Origin: Pseudoxanthomonas mexicana
Lineage (GTDB): Bacteria > Pseudomonadota > Gammaproteobacteria > Xanthomonadales > Xanthomonadaceae
Length of the DNA stretch: 64,000 nt
Assembly: GCF_001556105.1 (NCBI RefSeq)
Contig: NZ_LSIF01000074.1
Location: 1-64,000, forward strand
Direction of reading: 5' to 3'
Under the pieces are notes generated by a model. The model had not been told where the DNA came from, made no database searches, and saw nothing but the letters and a program-made list of their open reading frames with translations. Positions 58,601-64,000 of this stretch are shown piece by piece. The position numbers and the translations under genes were made by a program. Numbering within the stretch: the first letter of the stretch is position 1; every line of letters begins with the position of its first letter.

Positions 58601-58836
58601 TCGACGGCCTGCGAACCCCGAACGGCGTGCTTGGCTATTCGCTGCGCAAGACCGACGGCAACGTCGTGCTGGAGGCGAAGAGCGGGTTGAAGCTGCCGCC
58701 CGGTGGCCTGGTGTTGCCGTGGCCGTACAAGGACGCGCCCGGCGAGACACGTGTCAACGGCAAGCCGGCGCAGTGGACGAACGGCGAGCTGCGCATCACC
58801 ACGCTGCCGGCGAAGGTCGTCATCGGCGCCCGGTGA
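55687..58836 (+). CDS. Large exported F5/8C-domain protein, probable glycoside hydrolase
   Basis: A 1049-residue protein with signal peptide 1-23. Residues about 24-182 form a CBM-like beta-sandwich (ending in the Cys of KGSVCFDQLTF). Residues about 190-310 form an F5/8 type C (discoidin) domain (AVDGNADTAWSA, VRYVRLTLGDG-like). A further beta-sandwich region (about 320-600) precedes what looks like an (alpha/alpha)6 barrel (about 610-950): RSYSRSWIRDGAMISEGLLR, ENDSHGELIFNIAEYYRYTG, MHSYWDNFWALRGYKDAVEV. The W-x-R-D motif recalls GH15/GH63/GDE-type enzymes. It is probably a glycosidase acting in the periplasm or outside, but no family can be assigned by eye. Probably transcribed with the ABC genes. 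Confidence 0.8.
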   Translation: MVLSLTRLMAGVVLLPFAGTALAEPVRVLDAFDDASTWRVVTSNQVSGALRLIDGVDGKAMCLDYDFNGVSGHAGIQRDLSLAYPANYQFGFQLRGDSPRNDLQFKVIDASGDNVWWVNRPKYEYPTAWTPVRYKQRHIDKAWGPDPDRTLRTSAKLEFTVYNNAGGKGSVCFDQLTFQPLPVDDGAPLTGKASASVAFPAGAAALAVDGNADTAWSADLHGEKDPQLTLDLGKVREFGGLVLRWKPGQHASDYLVQLSDDGVRWRDARTVVDGNGGNDYLALPESEARYVRLTLGDGPQRSFALAGLEVKPLAFAAHPNDLIKAMAAESPTGWFPRGFSGEQPYWTIVGLDGGREQGLIGEDGAIEIAKGGVSIEPFVQVDGRWIGWSDVQATQSLQDGYLPIPSVAWQHADFALTTTAFAAGKPGDSRVVARHRLTNTGKAPREYVLALAVQPWQVNPPSQFLNTTGGFSPINDLAIRDGVVSVNGRASLRFATPDAALASRFDEGLVRERLATMDDAVDGTAVQVAGESTGLASAAVLYRITLAPGEARDIDWVAPLEGSLPARIDATRDQQATAAMWRGKLGEMKLQVPAEGQAVADTLRTALAHMLISRIGPRLQPGTRSYSRSWIRDGAMISEGLLRLGRPEVVKDYVEWYAPYQFKNGKVPCCVDDRGSDPVPENDSHGELIFNIAEYYRYTGDKAFLRRMWPHVQGAFGYMEELRLSERTEANRAVNAAFYGMMPASISHEGYSAKPMHSYWDNFWALRGYKDAVEVADALGHTAESKRMAASRDQFRDDLYASLQAATKLHGIGYLPGAAEIGDFDPTSTTIALAPGGEQGTLPADLLNGTFERYWTEFVQRRDGKREWKDYTPYEWRNVAAFVRLGWRERAWDVLDFFFKDRAPQPWNQWAEVVSRTPRKPFFVGDLPHAWVASDFVRSALDMFAYSRELDDSLVLAAGVPATWLDGEGIAIDGLRTPNGVLGYSLRKTDGNVVLEAKSGLKLPPGGLVLPWPYKDAPGETRVNGKPAQWTNGELRITTLPAKVVIGAR

Positions 58837-58843
58837 TGCAACG

Positions 58844-58874
58844 AAAAAGCGCCGGGTAATCCCGGCGCATTTTT
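58844..58874. terminator. Bidirectional terminator between the F5/8C gene and eda
   Basis: AAAAAGCGCCGGG, loop TAAT, CCCGGCGCATTTTT: an 8-bp GC stem with A-run and T-run on opposite sides. It ends both the plus-strand ABC unit and the minus-strand eda unit. Confidence 0.88.
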
Positions 58875-58906
58875 CATGTATTCCTGTGAGTAGTGCGTTT
58901 CGCGGG

Positions 58907-59566
58907 TCAGCCGCCGCGTACGCGCTGCACGATGCCCGCCGCCTTGGCCGAGCTCTCGGTGACCTTGTCCCACTCGCCGTTCTCGAGCCAGCCCTTCGGC
59001 ACCATCCACGAGCCGCCGATACAGACGACGTTCGGCTGCGACAGGTAGTCGGCCGCGGTGTCTTCGGTGATGCCGCCGGTGGGGCAGATCTTCAGCTCGG
59101 ACATCGGGCCGGCCAAGCCCTTCAGCATTGCAAGGCCGCCGACCGCAGTGGCGGGGAACAGCTTGCAGACACGGAAGCCGCGCGCCATCAGCGCCAGCAG
59201 TTCGGTCGGTGTAGCGGCGCCCGGCACCACCGGAATGTCGGCGGCGGCCAATGCGTCTGCCAGCGCGGGCGGCGTGCCCGGCGTGACCAGGAAGTCCGCG
59301 CCCGCATCGATGGACTGCTTCATCTGCTCGGTGGTCAGCACCGTGCCGGCGCCGATCACGATGTCCGGCAGTTCCTTCTTCAGCATCGCCAGCGCTTCCA
59401 TCGCCACTGGCGTGCGCAGGGTCAGCTCGATCGCGGGCAGGCCGCCTTTCAGCAGCGCCTCGGAGACCTTGCGAGCTTCGTCCAGCGTATGCACGGTGAC
59501 GACCGGCAGGATGCCGGCGGCGCGGAGGAGGGATTCGGCTTTCTGCTGGCGGGCTTCGATGGTCAT
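58907..59566 (-). CDS. eda: 2-dehydro-3-deoxy-phosphogluconate aldolase
   Basis: A 219-residue class I aldolase of the Entner-Doudoroff pathway, splitting KDPG into pyruvate and glyceraldehyde 3-phosphate. Schiff-base Lys135 in RVCKLFPATAVGG and Glu47 in PAIELTLRTP are present. The ATG at 59566 was chosen since the family start is MTIEARQQ-like. It lies after edd on the same strand, separated by a palindromic repeat. Confidence 0.96.
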   Translation of the reverse strand: MTIEARQQKAESLLRAAGILPVVTVHTLDEARKVSEALLKGGLPAIELTLRTPVAMEALAMLKKELPDIVIGAGTVLTTEQMKQSIDAGADFLVTPGTPPALADALAAADIPVVPGAATPTELLALMARGFRVCKLFPATAVGGLAMLKGLAGPMSELKICPTGGITEDTAADYLSQPNVVCIGGSWMVPKGWLENGEWDKVTESSAKAAGIVQRVRGG

Positions 59567-59590
59567 GGGGTATCGATCAGATGAGTTAAG

Positions 59591-59709
59591 CCCCTCTCCC
59601 ATCGGGAGAGGGGTTGGGGTGAGGGGCGACGAAGGTCAGGATAGTTCATCACTTGCATGACGCTCGCCCCTCATCCGCCCTTCGGGCACCTTCTCCCGAG
59701 GGGAGAAGG
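59591..59709. repeat. Composite palindromic repeat between eda and edd
   Basis: Two perfect small hairpins (CCCCTCTCCC-ATC-GGGAGAGGGG at 59591-59613; CCTTCTCCC-GAG-GGGAGAAGG at 59689-59709) and inner matching arms TGAGGGGCGA near 59620 and TCGCCCCTCA near 59665. It resembles the GC-rich dispersed intergenic repeats of xanthomonads. It lies inside the edd-eda unit and could lower eda expression relative to edd. Confidence 0.8.
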
Positions 59710-59715
59710 AAACAA

Positions 59716-61626
59716 TCACGCATCCTTGGCTTCGTGCGGCGCTTCTGCAGCATGCGCGGCATCGCCCAGTTCGTACTCGGCATCGTATTCCCAGGTGCCG
59801 TCGTGGTACGGCAGGCCGCAGGAGATCGACATCGCGCCACGGTCGGCGGGCGTCACCACGTCGCGGCTGACCGCGAACAGGTTGCGGCCCAGATCCAGCG
59901 CGGCGGGCGAGGTGTTCGGTGCGATCTCGCGTGCCGCCCACGTGTCTGCATCGACCAGCGCTTCGAGCGTGCCGGCTTCGGCGTCGAGGCGGATGATGTC
60001 GCCCTCGCGCAATTTCGCCAGCGGACCGCCACGCGCGGCTTCGGGGGTCAGGTGAATGGCGGCGGGAATCTTGCCCGATGCGCCGGACAGGCGACCATCA
60101 GTGACCAGCGCCACGCGGCGGCCCTGGTTCTGCAGCAGGCCGAGCAGTGGGGCGAGCGAGTGCAGCTCCGGCATGCCGTTCGCGCGCGGCCCCTGGTAGC
60201 GCACCACGGCGATGAAATCGTGCGGCAGCGCACCGGCGGCGTGCAGCTTGTTGAGCGCGCGCGGGTCGTCGACGACGACGGCCGGCGCTTCGATGAAGCG
60301 GTATTCCTGCTTCACCGCCGAGGTCTTGATCAGCGAACGGCCCAGGTTGCCACGCAGCAGGCGCAGGCCGCCCTGTGCCTCGAACGCGCGCGACACCGGA
60401 CGCGCCACTTCCTCGTCGGCGCTCTGCGCGATGCCGGGTGCGTAGGCGAGCTTGCCGTCCTGCAGGCGTGGTTCGTCGCAGAACGCGCGCAGGCCGCCGG
60501 GCACGATGGTGGTGATGTCGTGCATCAGACCGGCATCGAGCAGTTCGCGGAACACGAACTGCGTGCCACCGGCGGCGGCGAAACGGTTCACGTCGGCCTC
60601 GCCGTTCGGATACACGCGCGCGAGCAGCGGCACGGTCTGCGAGAGCACGTCCATGTCATCCCACGTCAGCACGATGCCGGCCGAGCGCGCCACCGCGATC
60701 CAGTGGATGGTGTGGTTGGTCGAACCGCCGGTGGCCATCAGCGCGGCCATCGCGTTGACGATGGCGCGCTCGTCGATCAGCCGGCCGATCGGGCGGTAGT
60801 CGTCGCCCAGCGCGGTGATCGCCAGGGCGCGCTCGGCGGCGGCACGCGTCAGCACATCGCGCAGTGGCTGGTCGGGATTGACGAACGAAGTGCCGGGCAA
60901 CTGCAGGCCCATCGCTTCCAGCAGCACCTGGTTGGAATTGGCGGTGCCGTAGAACGTGCAGGTGCCGGCGGCGTGGTAGCTGGCCGCTTCGGCTTCAAGC
61001 AGTTCCTCGCGCGTGGCTTCGCCGGCCGCGTAGCGCTCGCGTACCGCGGCCTTCTCCTTGTTCGGAATGCCCGGGGACATCGGCCCGGCCGGCACGAACA
61101 CCGCCGGCAGGTGGCCGAAGGCCAGCGCGCCCATCAGCAGGCCCGGCACGATCTTGTCGCACACGCCCAGGTAGAGCGCGGCGTCGAACATGTCGTGGCT
61201 CAGCGAGATCGCCGTGGCCTGCGCGATGACGTCGCGCGAGAACAGCGACAGCTCCATGCCGGGGCGTCCCTGCGTCACGCCGTCGCACATCGCCGGCACA
61301 CCGCCGGCGACCTGCGCGGTGGCGCCGAGATCGCGCGCGACCTGGCGGATGATCTCCGGGTAATGCTCGAACGGCTGGTGCGCCGACAGCATGTCGTTGT
61401 ACGCGTTGATGATGCCGAGGTTCGGCGTCACGTCGGCGCGCAGCCGGCCCTTGTCGGTCGGACCGCACGCGGCGAACGCGTGCGCGAGGTTGCCGCAGCT
61501 CAGGCGCGAGCGTTGCGGACCGTCGCGGTGGACGGCGTCGATGCCGTCGAGATAGACGCGTCGCAACGGTGCGCTGCGCTGGCGGATGCGTTCGGTGACT
61601 TCCTGGATGCGGGGGTGCAGGCTCAT
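59716..61626 (-). CDS. edd: 6-phosphogluconate dehydratase
   Basis: A 636-residue iron-sulphur dehydratase of the IlvD/Edd family. Conserved blocks: [52 protein letters not shown] and [13 protein letters not shown], whose Cys residues bind the cluster. It makes KDPG for Eda downstream. glk lies upstream on the same strand, 232 bases before its start; that gap probably carries the edd promoter, though I see no clear boxes. Confidence 0.96.
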   Translation of the reverse strand: MSLHPRIQEVTERIRQRSAPLRRVYLDGIDAVHRDGPQRSRLSCGNLAHAFAACGPTDKGRLRADVTPNLGIINAYNDMLSAHQPFEHYPEIIRQVARDLGATAQVAGGVPAMCDGVTQGRPGMELSLFSRDVIAQATAISLSHDMFDAALYLGVCDKIVPGLLMGALAFGHLPAVFVPAGPMSPGIPNKEKAAVRERYAAGEATREELLEAEAASYHAAGTCTFYGTANSNQVLLEAMGLQLPGTSFVNPDQPLRDVLTRAAAERALAITALGDDYRPIGRLIDERAIVNAMAALMATGGSTNHTIHWIAVARSAGIVLTWDDMDVLSQTVPLLARVYPNGEADVNRFAAAGGTQFVFRELLDAGLMHDITTIVPGGLRAFCDEPRLQDGKLAYAPGIAQSADEEVARPVSRAFEAQGGLRLLRGNLGRSLIKTSAVKQEYRFIEAPAVVVDDPRALNKLHAAGALPHDFIAVVRYQGPRANGMPELHSLAPLLGLLQNQGRRVALVTDGRLSGASGKIPAAIHLTPEAARGGPLAKLREGDIIRLDAEAGTLEALVDADTWAAREIAPNTSPAALDLGRNLFAVSRDVVTPADRGAMSISCGLPYHDGTWEYDAEYELGDAAHAAEAPHEAKDA

Positions 61627-61858
61627 GGGCGTAGGGCTAGGCTGCAGACGGTGTCATTCTGCATGGCGTGGCGAAGAAGGGCCGTGGGGCGCAGCCTTCC
61701 TGCAACTCCATCGCATGGAGGGGAAGGGCGGTGAACGACGGCGACGGCATGCTGCTTTCTACCGCCTTTGCCGCGTGCGCGAAAGCGACCAAAATCAGAC
61801 CAGTCGGTGTGTCGTGGCGCTGCACGTGTTGCGTTGCAGCGCGCATCTGCGCAAAACC

Positions 61859-62866
61859 TCAGGCGTGCGCGGGATGTTTCGGTCCGAACAGTTCGACCGC
61901 ATACGCCGCCGCACCGAGCAGGCCGGGACGCGGGTGGATGTTCGCGAGCGTCGGCACGCGACCCATCGCCGGCGAGAAGCGGCCCTTGTGTTCGAAGCGC
62001 TGGCGGAAACCGGAATGCTGCAGCGAAGTGAGCAGTTTCGGCACCAATCCACCGGTGAGGAACACGCCATCCCACGCACCGGTGGTGAGCACGAGGTCAC
62101 CGGCGATCGCGCCGAACACCGCGCAGAACACATCCAGCGTGCGCACGCAGCGCGGATCGCCCGCTGCCGCACGCGCGGTGACGTCCTTGGGTTCGATCGG
62201 GCCACCGGGATCCTCGCCGGCGATCTCGCTGAGCGCGCGATACAGGTTGACCAGGCCGGGCCCGCAGATCAGCCGTTCGTTCGACACGCGGCCGAACTGC
62301 GCGGACAGGATGTCGAGGATGCGGATCTCTTCCGGCGTACCGGGCGGGAAACTGACGTGTCCGCCTTCGGTTTCCAGCGGATAGGCGCGTCCGTCGCGGA
62401 TGATCAGTGCGGCCACGCCCAGGCCTGTGCCCGGGCCGATGACGGCGTAGGTGCGCGGTTCGCTGAGCGGCGTGGGACGCCACTGCGCGCCACCGATCGC
62501 CACCACATCCTTCGGCGTCAGCAGCGACACCGCCATCGCCTGCGCGGCGAAGTCGTTCGCCAGCTTCAGTCCCTGGAAACCCAGCGCCTGCCGCGTGCGG
62601 TTCACCGAGATCACCCACGGGTGGTTGGTGATGCGGGCCTCATCGCCATCGACGCGGCCGGCGACGGCGAACACCCCGTTCTGCGCGGTCGCGCCCGTTT
62701 CATCCAGGTAGTGCTGTGCGGCGTCCGCGAGCGACGGGAAATCGGCGACCACGAACTCGCGCACGCTGTCGTCCAGCAGCGGCACGGAGGCCGACGTATC
62801 GGCGAGCGCGAAGCGCGCATTGGTGCCGCCGATGTCGGCGAGGAGGACGCGATCGGCGTTGCTCAT
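61859..62866 (-). CDS. glk: Glucokinase
   Basis: A 335-residue glucokinase of the Glk family (not the ROK family). The ATP-binding start is [16 protein letters not shown]; the sugar-binding block is [17 protein letters not shown]...[12 protein letters not shown]; later [12 protein letters not shown] and EGGHVSFPP. It phosphorylates glucose released inside the cell, feeding zwf/edd/eda. The ATG at 62866 is preferred. It is divergent from the ABC ATPase gene. Confidence 0.95.
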   Translation of the reverse strand: MSNADRVLLADIGGTNARFALADTSASVPLLDDSVREFVVADFPSLADAAQHYLDETGATAQNGVFAVAGRVDGDEARITNHPWVISVNRTRQALGFQGLKLANDFAAQAMAVSLLTPKDVVAIGGAQWRPTPLSEPRTYAVIGPGTGLGVAALIIRDGRAYPLETEGGHVSFPPGTPEEIRILDILSAQFGRVSNERLICGPGLVNLYRALSEIAGEDPGGPIEPKDVTARAAAGDPRCVRTLDVFCAVFGAIAGDLVLTTGAWDGVFLTGGLVPKLLTSLQHSGFRQRFEHKGRFSPAMGRVPTLANIHPRPGLLGAAAYAVELFGPKHPAHA

Positions 62867-63278
62867 GCGGCAAACATCCTGTTCGATGCGGGGTGGCTTC
62901 CAAAACGGGTCCGCTGCATTCGCCTGGTCGATCCTGTGCTGCCGTGAGGGGGCCACGTTGCGTGGGCGGCGCATGATAGCGCGCACCTGCGCCAGTGCAT
63001 GCGCCATCCGCATACGTATCCGTCATTCCGGAACAGGTGGTTGCCGCAAGCGCGCACGCGATGCGGCGGGACTGGCATGGACGGCGCGACGCACGCGTGC
63101 GAGCCAGCCGACGCCGGTAACACCTGCTTGTGTCGTGAAAACGGTTACATGGCAGAATAGCGCACCTTCCCCCGACCACGGAACGGGAAGCCGAGCGCAT
63201 CGCCTGCAAGGGCATGCCTGCACCCGGGAGGGCCGGGCCGCAGCGAACAACCACGGGCGCCGCCCGACCGGAGCAATG
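62867..63278. other. Divergent control region between glk and the ABC ATPase gene
   Basis: 412 bases without a gene. It holds operator 5 (63136-63149) and a CAGAAT -10-like sequence directly after it (63153-63158) reading towards the ATPase gene. A small palindrome ATACGTAT lies at 63012-63019. No other structure seen. Confidence 0.5.
63136..63149. promoter_or_regulatory. LacI-type operator 5, before the ABC ATPase gene
   Basis: TGAAAACGGTTACA, base-for-base identical to operator 2 at 46659, 130 bases before the ATPase start and just before a -10-like sequence. It places this distant gene under the same regulator. Confidence 0.7.
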
Positions 63279-64000
63279 ATGGCCAGCGTCCAACTCGACC
63301 GCGTGCGCAAGGTGTACGACAACGGCCAGGTGGCCGTGCACGGGGCCAGTTTCGAGATCGCCGACGGCGAGCTCATGGTGCTGGTCGGTCCGTCCGGCTG
63401 CGGCAAGTCCACGTTGCTGCGGATGATCGCCGGGCTGGAAGAGATTTCCGAGGGCAACCTGCTGATCGGCGACCGCCGCGTCAACGACGTGGCGCCGAAG
63501 GACCGGGACATCGCGATGGTGTTCCAGAGCTATGCGCTGTATCCGCACATGACGGTGGCGGAGAACCTTGCCTTCGGGCTGAAGCTGCGCGGCGTGCCGC
63601 GCGCGGAGATCGACCAGCGCGTCAACGCGGCGGCGGAAACGCTGGGCATGACCCACATGCTGGGCAAGCTGCCGCGCGAGATGTCCGGTGGACAACGCCA
63701 GCGCGTGGCGCTGGGCCGCGCGCTGGTTCGCGAGCCGTCGGTGTTCCTGCTCGACGAGCCGCTGTCGAACCTCGACGCCAAGCTGCGCCATTCCGTGCGC
63801 ACGGAGATCGGCCGCCTGCATCGCCAGCTCGGCGCGACCATGATCTACGTGACCCACGACCAGGTCGAGGCGATGACGCTGGGCCAGCGCATCGTGGTGC
63901 TGAAGGACGGCGAGATCCAGCAGATCGACACGCCGATGGCGCTGTACGAGAAGCCGGCCAACCTGTTCGTCGCCGGCTTCCTCGGCAGCCCGGCGATGAA
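63279..64000 (+). CDS. ugpC: Sugar ABC-transporter ATPase, UgpC/MsmK type (3' end beyond the window)
   Basis: At least 240 residues; the gene runs off the right edge. Walker [10 protein letters not shown], signature [19 protein letters not shown], Walker [17 protein letters not shown] and the H-loop [13 protein letters not shown] are complete; the C-terminal regulatory domain is missing. Of two adjacent ATGs (63276 and 63279), the second has the better distance to ggag. It belongs to the group of shared ATPases that serve several sugar permeases, and no ATPase gene is found beside the permeases at 53948-55650, so it is the likely partner. Confidence 0.92.
   Translation, partial: MASVQLDRVRKVYDNGQVAVHGASFEIADGELMVLVGPSGCGKSTLLRMIAGLEEISEGNLLIGDRRVNDVAPKDRDIAMVFQSYALYPHMTVAENLAFGLKLRGVPRAEIDQRVNAAAETLGMTHMLGKLPREMSGGQRQRVALGRALVREPSVFLLDEPLSNLDAKLRHSVRTEIGRLHRQLGATMIYVTHDQVEAMTLGQRIVVLKDGEIQQIDTPMALYEKPANLFVAGFLGSPAM

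Noticed and set aside
59653..61734. A plus-strand open frame of 693 codons opposite edd
   Set aside because: Shadow of edd; no recognisable domains and it starts in the palindromic repeat.

Overview
The window is high-GC chromosomal DNA from a gammaproteobacterium. The most likely family is Xanthomonadaceae (a Pseudoxanthomonas/Stenotrophomonas/Lysobacter-type organism). This rests on GTG starts and 4-base stop/start overlaps throughout, the gene order comEC-exbB-exbD-msbA-lpxK-kdsB, the uvrC-pgsA-tRNA block, a GyrA with Gln at position 83, and a TonB receptor/LacI sugar locus. The species cannot be fixed from the sequence alone.

Layout. 1-360: left-edge 21-bp tandem repeat. 360-1070: an SdpR-like ArsR regulator and a small membrane protein on the minus strand, with a strong, apparently leaderless promoter. 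1176-2264: an exported protein of unknown function. 2584-11101: one plus-strand run of coupled genes: integron-type integrase, ComEC, ExbB/ExbD, MsbA, LpxK, KdsB and a low-molecular-weight tyrosine phosphatase, that is, DNA uptake plus lipid A/KDO supply. 11124-15047: an NHLRC2-like protein, UvrC and PgsA. 15038-15633: tRNA-Gly, tRNA-Cys, tRNA-Gly, tRNA-Leu, the first of which overlaps the end of pgsA. 15650-17710: a 48-residue membrane protein and an FMN glutamate-synthase-like protein facing away from a perfect FNR-type box, then tRNA-Val. 18001-28518: gyrA, then an alpha-2-macroglobulin lipoprotein, a small membrane protein and PbpC, an envelope-defence pair with an insert.

28522-44182 is mixed housekeeping: peroxiredoxin, CbpA, M3 oligopeptidase, amidohydrolase, glutathione peroxidase, a TlpA-like thioredoxin, ferredoxin-NADP reductase, a FAD reductase, RluB-ScpB-ScpA and YciI-BolA. 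It also carries a REP-like palindrome and a perfect 12-bp hairpin at gene ends.

44224-64000 is the most interesting part: a carbohydrate locus under what looks like one LacI-family regulator. It holds a GH3 beta-glucosidase, the LacI regulator, an Oar-type TonB receptor, a lipoprotein of the glycoamylase/GH144-like family, a sugar ABC importer (binding lipoprotein and two permeases), a 1049-residue exported F5/8C-domain protein with a probable (alpha/alpha)6 domain, the Entner-Doudoroff genes glk-edd-eda on the opposite strand, and the ABC ATPase cut by the right edge. Five copies of a 14-bp operator, TGWAAnCGNTTACA, stand before bglX, lacI, the receptor gene, the GH144-like gene and the ATPase gene, tying the block together. 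A reasonable reading is outer-membrane capture of a glucan or its fragments, periplasmic cutting, ABC import, and glucose flow into Entner-Doudoroff catabolism. A beta-1,2-linked or cyclic glucan is an attractive but untested substrate.
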